Below, piece by piece: positions 1 through 7,715 of a stretch of 10,412 nucleotides of DNA. Every line of letters starts with the position of its first letter. Position 1 is the first letter of the stretch. The translations under genes and the position numbers were made by a program. This DNA comes from an uncultured bacterium (GTDB taxonomy: Bacteria; Spirochaetota; Spirochaetia; Sphaerochaetales; Sphaerochaetaceae), in contig CAJMOS010000104.1 of assembly GCA_905215015.1 (NCBI GenBank), positions 1-10,412 on the forward strand, given 5' to 3'. The notes beneath the pieces were generated by a model. It saw only the letters and a program-made list of their open reading frames with translations, was not told the DNA's origin and made no database searches.

Positions 1-257
1 CCCTCCTCCTTCCAGCCTTTCACCACCTCTGAGCCCTTGATGACGACCTTTTCTCCCGGCGCAGCCTCGTAGACGATTCGACGGTGGTCATCCTTGCCTC
101 CATACCGGGGGGACACCCATTCCCGATACACACCTTCATGGACACAAACGACGTCCCCGGCCCTTGCTACCTCCGCTGCCAGAGAAATTGCGGGAAAAGG
201 ATGTTCCTTTGAACCATTGTTCCCTTCTCTCCCGTTTTTTGCCACATGCCAGATCAT
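1..257 (-). CDS. GH120-like beta-xylosidase, N-terminal part (runs off left edge)
   Basis: I translated this on the minus strand from ATG at 257-255; 85 codons are visible and the frame stays open to base 1. The start is supported by a strong AGGAGG at 265-270, 7 nt upstream. The protein opens with WHVAKNG and continues with a PFPAISLAAEVARAGD stretch, then VHEGVYREWV (about residues 40-49), then VYEAAPGEKVVIKGSE. This series is what I remember from the N-terminus of GH120 xylosidases such as XylC of Thermoanaerobacterium saccharolyticum, right-handed parallel beta-helix enzymes that cut xylose from xylo-oligosaccharides. There is no signal peptide, so it probably acts in the cytosol on imported oligosaccharides. 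Catalytic residues lie beyond the window. It follows the AraC regulator gene by 15 nt, so the two are likely co-transcribed. The parallel beta-helix/pectate-lyase-like fold is nearly certain; the GH120 label is from recall of the family and less certain. Confidence 0.72.
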   Translation of the reverse strand, partial: MIWHVAKNGREGNNGSKEHPFPAISLAAEVARAGDVVCVHEGVYREWVSPRYGGKDDHRRIVYEAAPGEKVVIKGSEVVKGWKEE

Positions 258-264
258 CCAGAAA

Positions 265-270
265 CCTCCT
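265..270 (-). promoter_or_regulatory. Ribosome binding site of the GH120-like gene
   Basis: A consensus AGGAGG lies 7 nt before ATG 257 and just after the stop codon of the AraC gene (273-275). It fixes the start of the truncated gene and supports translation from a shared mRNA. Confidence 0.75.
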
Positions 271-272
271 CT

Positions 273-2561
273 TCAGCCTTCATCATTCTCTGCAGGCCGC
301 TGCCCTTCCCTGAGAGCCAACAGGCGGTAGGAACTCGGCGGAACGCCCACAATCTTTTTGAAAACCCGAAGGAACGTCACCCGGCTGTCGATTCCGACAA
401 GCGATGCGACATCCCCTACTTTCACGTTCTCATCCGCCAACAGAGCTTTCGCCTTCTCCATGCGGATGCGGGCCAAGTCGATTGAGAGATTCACCCCAAC
501 CACCTCTTTGTAGATGCGGGAAAGATATTTGGCCGAGATGCCCAAATCGCCAGCGATAATCTCAAGACTGAGCGGCCGAGCATACTCCTTTTCCAAGTAA
601 GCCCTGACCTTGCCGACCAGGACCGATTCGGATGAGAGGTCCTTCGGAGAATACGTCCTCTGCTGGACTTCCAAGAAAAAAGAGGAAAGCATCTGCCGGC
701 CATCACCTTGGAAATCGATCATCCATTGTCTGAGCGCAGGGTAGCTCGCAAGATCCTCGGGAGCTATGCCTTTCTCGTCAAGGCAACCTCGTCCGACAAG
801 GAACATCAGCCGGTAGAGTTCGCGGATTGATTCCTCGGCAATTCCCCTTTTGCCGTTTCTTGCAAACACTCCGTCGAGACAATGGGAGAGGGACGGGGCG
901 TCCCCGCTCTGTACTGCCAGAATGATCGCCCGTTGGTCGTAGTAGGTGAAATCAATGCGTTCGGGAACAGGAAGCGTGCAGAACTCGACGAGGGAGAAAG
1001 GAGAACTCCGCGGCACGCTCTTCACCGCGGTAAGCGCCTGATGGTAGGAGACGGAGAGACCTTCAAGGCTTTTCTGGCTGTTGCCTACTCCGATATGTAC
1101 GGCATACATGTGTTCATCCGCTTGGAAAAGCGTACGGCTTTCGGCGATTTTGCTGAGGACTTCATCCCTTTTTTCTATGACATCCTGCACCACAAGGACA
1201 AAAAAGCCCCCATGCAGGTCGATTCCGACCGTGGGGACGACCCCCCTGAGGAGCGACTCCAGAAGACGAGGAAGATACATGATGAAGCTCTTGCGTTTGT
1301 CCTCCCCGACCGTCTGGTAGAACGCATCATGAAAATCGAAATGGAAAAGCACGCAGAGAAGCCGGCAACCATGAGAAAAACCGTATCGTTCCTCCATCTC
1401 CCGTTCCGTCTCTTCCTTGGCATCGGTGCCAACATCCGCCAAGATCAAATGGAGTTGATGGCGGGCCTTCTCTGCCCGATATTCCCCCTCTTTCGTGAGG
1501 AGGCTGCCGATTCCGTCCTCAAGCGTCTTAATCTCGTCTCCCCCCTTCGGATTTCCTGGAATCAGACTCGCAACATGATGGACAGGCCGCCAGATCCAGC
1601 GAGCCGCGAGAACCGACAGGAAGATTCCTCCACAAACCAAAAGGATGCCAAGAATGAGGTTTGCAATGTTCAGGGAATGCGAAATCTCGGAGATGTTGCG
1701 TGGCGATACCAAGGAAAGGTAGATGAGCCTGTCGACGGTTGTGCGGAAAAGCATTCGCTGCCCCACCATCGCATGCTCCGGCAGCAGGAGGAGGTTTCCT
1801 CCGAGCGCGGCGAGCTCGTCCACATCAGAAGCGTACAGCAGCGTCCCGTCAGACCGGAAGATGGCAAACAGCGAGCCTCCCGACGGCGTCGCGTCAATGA
1901 AGAACCCGGTAACTGCCGAAGCAAGGACATTGGCTACATGAACCCTGGTTCTGCCATAGGTCACGAATGGAATCACAGGAACCTCCCCGGAAGGCGTGAA
2001 CAGGACCGTTTCGGGAAGAACAATCCGGGACGGGCCATTGGAGACATTGGACTTGTTCCAAAAAGCCTCGTCATAGGTTTCGTACCGGTCAATCGTCCGG
2101 AAGAAAAACGAAGTCTCGTAAGAACCAGCGCTGGCAAGTACGTACGGATCATCCGGAATGAACGCATACACGTCATGGACGAGCGCGGTGAGCAACGACT
2201 CCTCGTCAGAAAGCGCACGGTGTATCCGCCATTGCTCGCTTTTTTCCTCCGGCGTCTTCTTATGCTCGGGAAGGAAGTAGAGAATTACGGAACTGTTCCG
2301 GAAAAAATCGGTTCCCAAGTTTTCCACCATCTGGAACTGGCCGGATATGGTTCGTGCTATGGATGTCAGATTTCCGTCGAGACGCTCAATGCTCTCCTTT
2401 CTGATGCTACGTCCTGAAAGAGCGAGAGCGATGAGCACGAGCGCTCCGCAGAAGGAGACTACGATGAAGAAGGAAGAAAGCAACCGGATAAAGAAACGAC
2501 TGGGAGCCCATTTCCCTGCATGAACACGCTTTGCGATCAAGCCTTCCGCATCCCTTGGCAT
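273..2561 (-). CDS. Two-TM membrane-anchored AraC-family transcriptional regulator
   Basis: This is a 762-residue sensor-regulator. Order: basic N-terminus; TM1 about 27-48; extracytoplasmic sensor region about 50-298 (Cache-like by size and position); TM2 about 299-320 followed by the WRPV motif typical after TM2 in this family; a middle domain (about 365-530) resembling the degenerate GGDEF-like domain of such regulators, with GVG..SLEGLSVSYHQAL; a helical linker; and a C-terminal AraC DNA-binding domain (about 647-750). That domain has HTH1 near 667-689 (LGISAKYLSRIYKEVVG) and HTH2 near 714-739 (FLRVFKKIVGVPPSSYR). Known members sense extracellular sugars, often through a binding protein, and activate neighbouring carbohydrate genes. 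I chose ATG 2561 because GGAGGGG sits 6 nt upstream; an in-frame ATG at 2618 would add 19 residues without a ribosome site. The next gene, 15 nt downstream, is a likely beta-xylosidase, so xylo-oligosaccharides are the inferred signal. GC is lower than in the genes to the right. Confidence 0.9.
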   Translation of the reverse strand: MPRDAEGLIAKRVHAGKWAPSRFFIRLLSSFFIVVSFCGALVLIALALSGRSIRKESIERLDGNLTSIARTISGQFQMVENLGTDFFRNSSVILYFLPEHKKTPEEKSEQWRIHRALSDEESLLTALVHDVYAFIPDDPYVLASAGSYETSFFFRTIDRYETYDEAFWNKSNVSNGPSRIVLPETVLFTPSGEVPVIPFVTYGRTRVHVANVLASAVTGFFIDATPSGGSLFAIFRSDGTLLYASDVDELAALGGNLLLLPEHAMVGQRMLFRTTVDRLIYLSLVSPRNISEISHSLNIANLILGILLVCGGIFLSVLAARWIWRPVHHVASLIPGNPKGGDEIKTLEDGIGSLLTKEGEYRAEKARHQLHLILADVGTDAKEETEREMEERYGFSHGCRLLCVLFHFDFHDAFYQTVGEDKRKSFIMYLPRLLESLLRGVVPTVGIDLHGGFFVLVVQDVIEKRDEVLSKIAESRTLFQADEHMYAVHIGVGNSQKSLEGLSVSYHQALTAVKSVPRSSPFSLVEFCTLPVPERIDFTYYDQRAIILAVQSGDAPSLSHCLDGVFARNGKRGIAEESIRELYRLMFLVGRGCLDEKGIAPEDLASYPALRQWMIDFQGDGRQMLSSFFLEVQQRTYSPKDLSSESVLVGKVRAYLEKEYARPLSLEIIAGDLGISAKYLSRIYKEVVGVNLSIDLARIRMEKAKALLADENVKVGDVASLVGIDSRVTFLRVFKKIVGVPPSSYRLLALREGQRPAENDEG

Positions 2562-2567
2562 CTGTTT

Positions 2568-2574
2568 CCCCTCC
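2568..2574 (-). promoter_or_regulatory. Ribosome binding site deciding the AraC start
   Basis: GGAGGGG lies 6 nt before ATG 2561. The longer in-frame start at 2618 lacks such a site, so the shorter 762-residue protein is preferred. Confidence 0.7.
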
Positions 2575-2666
2575 GTTCCGACACGTCGTCGAGAAGCCAC
2601 GGAAAGTGGGGACCCCATACCAACTCAGATAGAGAAGCGCATGCCCAAGCCCCATCATCCATCTGT

Positions 2667-2704
2667 ATCGTATGATGCAAATACCCTCACGCAAACGAGC
2701 GTTT
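2667..2704 (-). promoter_or_regulatory. Possible promoter and palindrome upstream of the AraC gene
   Basis: The 179 bp between trmB and the AraC start (2562-2740) hold no convincing gene. On the minus strand a weak sigma70-like pair is visible: TTGCGT (2694-2689), 16-bp spacer, TACGAT (2672-2667). It would give a leader of about 100 nt. A perfect short palindrome, AAACG-AG-CGTTT (2693-2704), touches the -35 and could be an operator. Both signals are short and could be chance. I see no clear hairpin-plus-U-run terminator after trmB. Confidence 0.25.
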
Positions 2705-2740
2705 TTCCCTTTTTTGCTTCATTTCTCCACCCGGAATCAG

Positions 2741-3490
2741 TCAGTCCTTCTCGAACCAGATCTCCCGGATCGGCCGCTCCGCCTTGAGCCCTTTCTGTTC
2801 GAAATGGGTCATCGGCCTCCACGGCCTGGGGGTAGCGTAATGCTCGAACGCATTGTGGATTCCCTTGGTGTGGCTGAAGACGTCGAGCATCTGCCCGGCG
2901 TACTCCTCCCAGTCGGTGACGCAGTAGATATACCCGCCCGCGCGGAGCTTCCGTGCCATCAGGCCGGCCATAGGCGGCTGGATCAGACGCCGCTTGTGGT
3001 GCTTCTTCTTCTGCCACGGGTCGGGGAAGAAGACATGAAAACCCTCCAGACCGCCGTCGGGAATCATGTGCTCCAGCACCGCCACGGCGTCGAAGCGCAT
3101 CAGCCTGAGGTTGCCGATTTCCTCCTCCCCCACCTGCTTCATCAGCTTGGCGAAGCCACTGATGAAGACCTCGAGCGCGAGGTAGTTGTATTCGTTCCGC
3201 TCCTTGGCGATCTTGGCGGTGGAGATTCCGTTGCCGAAGCCGATCTCCATCACCACCGGATGGTCGTTGCCGAACACCTGACGAAAGTCCATCACCTTGT
3301 CCTCGAAGGGCAATCCGTAGAGCGGATAGTAGCGCTTCAACGCCTCGACATCGCTGGCATGGATGTAGCCGCCCCGGAGGACATAGCTCTTGATCTCCCT
3401 ATGTCCGTCCTCCCGCCTGATCTCCACGTCCCTCAGCTCGGGCACATCCTGATAGATCTTGTTCTGTGTCTCATATGACGGCTTCGTCAT
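2741..3490 (-). CDS. trmB: tRNA (guanine(46)-N7)-methyltransferase
   Basis: This SAM-dependent enzyme methylates N7 of G46 in the tRNA variable loop. The 249-residue protein shows the family signature in order: the SAM-binding loop EIGFGNG (82-88) with an acidic residue at the end of the next strand (E107); FPDPW (155-159) followed by a K/H/R-rich stretch and KRR (166-168); TDWEEYA (192-198); and the C-terminal TxFExKG element (228-234). A short N-terminal extension carries IKSYVLRGG. Length is normal for bacterial TrmB. I chose ATG 3490 because GGGAG (3497-3501) lies 6 nt before it; the ATG at 3496, two codons upstream, would directly abut that site. The gene follows mfd with 57 nt between and seems to have its own promoter in that gap. 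It is a core housekeeping gene with higher GC than the AraC gene next to it. Confidence 0.96.
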   Translation of the reverse strand: MTKPSYETQNKIYQDVPELRDVEIRREDGHREIKSYVLRGGYIHASDVEALKRYYPLYGLPFEDKVMDFRQVFGNDHPVVMEIGFGNGISTAKIAKERNEYNYLALEVFISGFAKLMKQVGEEEIGNLRLMRFDAVAVLEHMIPDGGLEGFHVFFPDPWQKKKHHKRRLIQPPMAGLMARKLRAGGYIYCVTDWEEYAGQMLDVFSHTKGIHNAFEHYATPRPWRPMTHFEQKGLKAERPIREIWFEKD

Positions 3491-3496
3491 GCGCAT

Positions 3497-3501
3497 CTCC
3501 C
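3497..3501 (-). promoter_or_regulatory. Ribosome binding site deciding the trmB start
   Basis: GGGAG lies 6 nt before ATG 3490 but immediately beside ATG 3496 with no spacer. Spacing therefore favours the start at 3490. Confidence 0.6.
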
Positions 3502-3507
3502 GGCAGA

Positions 3508-3536
3508 AGCATAGCCAAGGAGCCTGCCTGCGTCAA
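3508..3536 (-). promoter_or_regulatory. Sigma70-type promoter of trmB
   Basis: On the minus strand, TTGACG (3536-3531), an exact 17-bp spacer and TATGCT (3513-3508) match the -35/-10 consensus at 5/6 and 4/6 positions. The predicted transcript would begin near 3501, just at the ribosome site, giving a leader of about 11 nt. It would let trmB be expressed independently of mfd. No transcript data are available, so this is a sequence call only. Confidence 0.5.
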
Positions 3537-3547
3537 ATGGCTGTGGT

Positions 3548-6500
3548 TCAGAGCAGCCTCTGCAGCTTTTCCATGATGAAGAGGGCCTTGTCCTTCAGGG
3601 AAACCGCGCTGGTCTGCATGTACAGGTAGTTTGCCCTGCCAGGATTGTTGAAATCATATTTGACCGTGCCGCCGCTTTGCGCGAGCAGGTTGACGACCTT
3701 GCCGGGGTTCACGTCCGCCACATGGGCGAATTCCAAGGTGACCATCCCCCGACGCTCGGTCAGGTGGATGACCGACAGCTTGCGGCAGAGGATCTTGATC
3801 TCGGCGATATAGAGCAGGTTGTCCACCTCTTCTGGCGGCTGGCCGTACTTGTCGGCAAGCTCCCCCCTCAGGCGCTCCAGGTCCGCCTCGGTACGGATCG
3901 AGGCGATACGGCGGTAGATGTCGAACTTGACCGAAGGGTCGCGGATGTAGGAATCAGGGATGAAGCCGCTGTAGTCCAGTTCGAGGAAGACCTCCCGGTC
4001 CTCCGGTTTCTCCCCCTTCTGCTGCAAGGTGCGGACCGCCTCGTCCAGGATGCGGATGTACATGTCCAGCCCGACCGAGGCGACCTGGCCGGACTGCTCC
4101 CTGCCCAGCAGGTTTCCGGTACCACGGATCTCCATGTCCTTCATGGCCACCTTGAAGCCGCTGCCCAGCTCGGTATGCTCGCTGATCACCTTCAGGCGCT
4201 TGACCGCCACCTCGCTCAAGGCCACGTCGTTCGGGTAGAAGAGGAAGGCATAGGCCTGCTGGTCGCTCCGTCCGACACGTCCCCTGAGCTGGTAGAGCTG
4301 GCTCACCCCGTACAGGTCGGCACGGTCGATGATGATCGTGTTGACGTTGGGGATGTCGATGCCGTTCTCGATGATGGTGGTGGAGACCAGGACCTGGATG
4401 CCCTGGTTGATGAACCGGTGCATCCGTTCATCCAGCTCCTCGCTGTCCATCTGCCCGTGGGCGCTCTCGATGATCAGGTCCGGCAGCGCGGCCCGAAGGC
4501 TGGCGACCACCGCGTCCAAGGTCTCGATGCGGTTGTGCAGGTAGAAGACCTGCCCTCCCCGTTCCACCTCCTTGCGGATCGCCTGGATGACGGTTCCCTC
4601 GTCGAACTCGGCGATGGTGGTCGAAACCGGACGCCTTGCGATCGGGGGCGTGGTCAGCAGCGACATGTCCCGGATGGAAAGCAGCGACATGTACAGGGTG
4701 CGGGGAATCGGCGTGGCCGAGAGGGAGAGCGAGTCGATGCTGGCGCGCATGTCCTTGATCCGTTCCTTGTCCTTGACCCCGAAACGCTGCTCCTCGTCGA
4801 CCACGAGCAGCCCGAGGTCCTTGAAGATGATGTCCTTCTGCAGGATCCGATGGGTGCCGAAGAGCACGTCCACAGCCCCGCTCGCGACCCCAAGCCGGAT
4901 CTGCTTCTGTTCCTTGGGGCTGACGATACGGGACAGCTGGGCCGCGGTGACCGGAAAGTCGGCGACCCGCTTGAGGAAGTTCCGGTAGTGCTGTTCGGCC
5001 AAAATCGTCGTCGGAGCCAGGAAGGCGACCTGCTTTCCGCTGAGCACCGCCTTGAACGCGGCGCGGAAGGCGATTTCCGTCTTCCCGTAGCCGACATCAC
5101 CGCAAATCAGGCGGTCCATCACATGGGGGCTCTCCATGTCGGCCTTGATGTCATCGATGCAGGTCAGCTGGTCTGGCGTCTCGTCATAGGGGAACGAGGC
5201 CTCGAACTGCAGCTGCATGTCGTTGTCCTTCTGGAAGGCGAAACCGACCGAGTTCTTCCTGCGGGCGTACAGGTCGATCAGATGGCGGGCCAGGTCCTCG
5301 GCGTTTTTGCGCGCCTTGGCCTTCTTGTGCTCCCACCCGGTGCCGCCGAGCTTGTCGAGCTTCGGCGCTCCGCCCTCGCTGCCGATATAGCGCTGGACCA
5401 GGTTGGCCTGCTCGATCGGCACGTAGAGGAACTCGCCCCCCGCGTACTCGATCTTGATGTAGTCGCGTTCCCGGTTGAAGCTCTTGACGCGGTCGATTTT
5501 CACGAAGCGGCCGATGCCGTAGTTGACGTGGACGACGTAGTCCCCCTCGTTCAGGTCGACGAACGAGTCCAGCGGGCTGGTCTGCACCTTCTCCAGCGTC
5601 TTGACCACCTGCCTCCGCCGCCCGAAGATCTCATGCTCGCAAAGGGCTATCACCTTGAGCTTCTGCACGGCGAAGCCCCCCGAGAGCTCCTGGTCGACAT
5701 AGTGGATTTGCGGGAACGCGCCGAGCATCTGCCCCAGACGCTCCCGCTGGGTGATGTTGCCGCTGAAGATCGAGATGTCCCAGCCGTCGTCCCGAAGCGA
5801 TTGCAGGTCCTGCCGCAACAGGACGAAGCTGCCGAAATAGGAACGAGGCCCGTCGATATCGAAACTATAGGCCTGGGCGTCCTGCCCCTTCAGGTCCCGC
5901 ACCAGCAGGCTGTGCCCCTCGGTCTTCTGGAAAGAGGGAAAATCGAAGAGCAGCGCTTCGGGAATCGGGCTGTCCGGCTTCTCGCGGTACACGGTCCGGA
6001 AGCCGGCCTTCGCCTCCACCATCAGGCTCTTGAAACTGGAAGCAAGGCGCTGGTCGCCGACAAAGACGAAATAGTCGCCCGGGCGGAAGTAGCTGGATAT
6101 CTGGCTGAACCGCTGTTGCTTTCCCTCGAAGAGCGGAATCCGGAAACTGTCCACATCCCCGGTGGTCTGCTGGGTGACCGGCTCGTAGATGCCGATCCTG
6201 CCAATCTCGTCCCAATCGGCGAAAATCCGGTAGGGAACGGCACTCTCGAAGGGAAAGACGTCCATCACCTCACCCCGGATGGTGAACTCGCCCGGGCTGG
6301 TGGTCGACGGCGAGCGGGCGTAGCCGCTCTCCCCGAGCCTGCTGGCAAAGGCTTCCGGCTTGAAGGGCTGCCCCTTGCTGAAGGTCAGCGTCGCCTCCTG
6401 GATGCCCTCCCTGCTTGGCACGGGCAGGACGAAGGAACGCAAATGGGTGACGACCAGGCCCCGCTTTTGGGTGTCGATCTGGCTCAGTTGCTGGACCTGC

Positions 6501-6838
6501 TCGTAGGTTCCCGCGTCATCCCCGCCCTCGCTGTAGACCATGCGGCTGGCAGCAGGCAGGTAGACCAAGGGGAACTCCCCTTTCGGCACCTCCTCCACGA
6601 AGCGTCCGTTGACCTTGCATCCGAAGTCCTTGAGCGCCATCATGGCGCTGTCCTCGGTCGGACAAATCATCCAGACCCTGCCTTTCTGCAGGCGCACGAT
6701 GGCACGGACGAAGAGAGCCAGCGGATAGCCGTCCAGCCCCTCTACATGCACAAACGGCCTGCAAGAGCTCACTGCCTTCCAGGCATCACTTCGTTTGAGG
6801 AATTCCTCTACTTTCGCGGTAATCCCAGCTTCCGCCAT
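3548..6838 (-). CDS. mfd: Transcription-repair coupling factor Mfd
   Basis: Mfd is an ATP-driven translocase that pushes RNA polymerase stalled at a lesion off DNA and recruits UvrA for nucleotide excision repair. From ATG 6838 it has 1096 residues, close to the usual length of about 1150. Visible parts: UvrB-like N-terminal module (to about 260, with GEFTIRGEVMDVFPF); RNA-polymerase-interacting domain (about 425-505, with VVHVNYGIGRF and EYAGGEFLYVPIEQ); RecG-like helicase core with Walker A GDVGYGKT (about 580-587, Lys586) and DEEQ box (681-684); second RecA lobe with STTIIENGIDIPN and QLRGRVGRS; translocation TRG motif (about 895-920, EIRGTGNLLG); and the C-terminal regulatory domain (from about 950). 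All catalytic motifs look intact. The frame could begin at TTG 6877, but ATG 6838 gives the typical N-terminus. Neither start has a good ribosome site. The preceding gene ends 42 nt upstream on the same strand, so co-transcription is likely. Confidence 0.97.
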   Translation of the reverse strand: MAEAGITAKVEEFLKRSDAWKAVSSCRPFVHVEGLDGYPLALFVRAIVRLQKGRVWMICPTEDSAMMALKDFGCKVNGRFVEEVPKGEFPLVYLPAASRMVYSEGGDDAGTYEQVQQLSQIDTQKRGLVVTHLRSFVLPVPSREGIQEATLTFSKGQPFKPEAFASRLGESGYARSPSTTSPGEFTIRGEVMDVFPFESAVPYRIFADWDEIGRIGIYEPVTQQTTGDVDSFRIPLFEGKQQRFSQISSYFRPGDYFVFVGDQRLASSFKSLMVEAKAGFRTVYREKPDSPIPEALLFDFPSFQKTEGHSLLVRDLKGQDAQAYSFDIDGPRSYFGSFVLLRQDLQSLRDDGWDISIFSGNITQRERLGQMLGAFPQIHYVDQELSGGFAVQKLKVIALCEHEIFGRRRQVVKTLEKVQTSPLDSFVDLNEGDYVVHVNYGIGRFVKIDRVKSFNRERDYIKIEYAGGEFLYVPIEQANLVQRYIGSEGGAPKLDKLGGTGWEHKKAKARKNAEDLARHLIDLYARRKNSVGFAFQKDNDMQLQFEASFPYDETPDQLTCIDDIKADMESPHVMDRLICGDVGYGKTEIAFRAAFKAVLSGKQVAFLAPTTILAEQHYRNFLKRVADFPVTAAQLSRIVSPKEQKQIRLGVASGAVDVLFGTHRILQKDIIFKDLGLLVVDEEQRFGVKDKERIKDMRASIDSLSLSATPIPRTLYMSLLSIRDMSLLTTPPIARRPVSTTIAEFDEGTVIQAIRKEVERGGQVFYLHNRIETLDAVVASLRAALPDLIIESAHGQMDSEELDERMHRFINQGIQVLVSTTIIENGIDIPNVNTIIIDRADLYGVSQLYQLRGRVGRSDQQAYAFLFYPNDVALSEVAVKRLKVISEHTELGSGFKVAMKDMEIRGTGNLLGREQSGQVASVGLDMYIRILDEAVRTLQQKGEKPEDREVFLELDYSGFIPDSYIRDPSVKFDIYRRIASIRTEADLERLRGELADKYGQPPEEVDNLLYIAEIKILCRKLSVIHLTERRGMVTLEFAHVADVNPGKVVNLLAQSGGTVKYDFNNPGRANYLYMQTSAVSLKDKALFIMEKLQRLL

Positions 6839-6880
6839 AAACGTCCAAACCGTACCACACCAGAGGACGTTGGGCAAGGG

Positions 6881-7633
6881 TCAGGACCCCCGATACCAAT
6901 AGCGGTTGCGCCCTTTTGTCATCCTCCCATAGTCGATCGCCCGACAGGGGCAATGGGCGATGCAGGCCATGCAGTGGGTGCATCGGCCCTTCCAACGGGG
7001 CTTGCCGTCCGGTCCAAGGACGATGTCGCCAAGGGGACACAGCCTCTCGCAGAGACCGCAGGACGTACACGCCTCGCCCACGCGGAAAGCCCGGTCATGG
7101 ACAAGCAAGCGGTAGAACAACGGGTTGCACACCCTCGAGAGGAACCTTCCCCACAGGGTTACCTTGTGTGGCTTCAGGTCCTTGCCCTCCTTCAGGCTCC
7201 TGGCGATGCGGACGATGCTCCGCTGCGCCCATTTGTTCAGGGCCCGCGCCTCATCGTCCCCAGGCGTCTCGAACAAGGCAAGATAGTTCTCCGGCATCCG
7301 CACTTCGGCAAAGCCTGCCAGACGAAGGCCCATCGTACGGAAGAAACGCCGGGCGTACCCCTGCGCGTCGCCGCTCGAAGTACCGCAGCTCACCACCACG
7401 ACGATCTCCCTGCTCCCCCTGAGGGTGCACCTGCCAAGATAGTCGGTGACCACGCGGGGAAGGCGCCAGCCGTAGACAGGACAGACCAGGATCCACCGCC
7501 TCTCCGAGACAAGGGGGGACTCGTCCCCGCTACGCATCCGCCTTCCCAGGTCGGAAAGCCCGTCGTCCAAAGCGCCTGCCAGCACCGTGGCGACATGGGC
7601 GCTGTTACCTGTTCCACTCCAATAGAGGACCAT
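6881..7633 (-). CDS. EFR1-family flavodoxin/ferredoxin fusion protein
   Basis: This predicted cytosolic electron-transfer protein has 250 residues. The N-terminal half is flavodoxin-like: MVLYWSGTGNS at the very start carries the FMN phosphate-binding SGTGNS (6-11), with a second conserved loop PVYGWRLP (about 52-59) and VVVSCGTSSGDA after the next strand. The C-terminal end carries two ferredoxin-type 4Fe-4S motifs: Cys189/192/195/199 and Cys218/221/224/228, each ending in CP. This architecture is that of EFR1-family ferrodoxins, common in anaerobes; substrate and partner are unknown. I chose ATG 7633 because members usually begin just before the SGTGNS loop; the frame is open upstream to a GTG at 7690, which would add 19 atypical residues. 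Neither start has a clear ribosome site. mfd lies 42 nt downstream and the phosphatase gene is divergent upstream. Confidence 0.88.
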   Translation of the reverse strand: MVLYWSGTGNSAHVATVLAGALDDGLSDLGRRMRSGDESPLVSERRWILVCPVYGWRLPRVVTDYLGRCTLRGSREIVVVVSCGTSSGDAQGYARRFFRTMGLRLAGFAEVRMPENYLALFETPGDDEARALNKWAQRSIVRIARSLKEGKDLKPHKVTLWGRFLSRVCNPLFYRLLVHDRAFRVGEACTSCGLCERLCPLGDIVLGPDGKPRWKGRCTHCMACIAHCPCRAIDYGRMTKGRNRYWYRGS

Positions 7634-7700
7634 GGGAAAAGTAAGCCATACCTGTGCGAGAAAAAGCAAGGGTTTCCCATTTTCCGCCACCAGTCATTTT

Positions 7701-7709
7701 TGCTACCAT
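7701..7709 (+). promoter_or_regulatory. Extended -10 promoter of the phosphatase gene (leaderless)
   Basis: TGCTACCAT is an extended -10 element (TG, one base, TACCAT at 7704-7709). The expected start, 7 nt after the last T, is 7716, which is the A of the ATG itself. There is no ribosome site before the ATG and no good -35, both consistent with an extended -10 and a leaderless mRNA. Confidence 0.4.
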
Positions 7710-7715
7710 ACAGTC

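Noticed and set aside
882..2417. 511-codon open frame on the plus strand opposite the AraC gene
   Set aside because: It lies antisense to a clear AraC regulator, has no family resemblance and no ribosome site in a sensible place.
2562..2618. Longer AraC start at ATG 2618
   Set aside because: The ATG at 2561 has GGAGGGG at ideal spacing, while the 2618 start has none and adds a basic tail without domain content.
2672..3478. 268-codon plus-strand frame opposite trmB
   Set aside because: It is an antisense shadow of trmB, whose catalytic motifs are all intact in the other strand.
3501..3535. Possible hairpin GGCAG...CTGCC between mfd and trmB as a terminator
   Set aside because: The stem is only 5 bp with a 17-nt loop and no U-run follows; the same bases are better explained as a promoter for trmB.
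6839..6877. Thirteen-codon N-terminal extension of mfd from TTG 6877
   Set aside because: It uses a rare start without a ribosome site, and the extra residues are not typical of Mfd; ATG 6838 is simpler. The ribosome site at 6838 is also weak, so the choice is not absolute.
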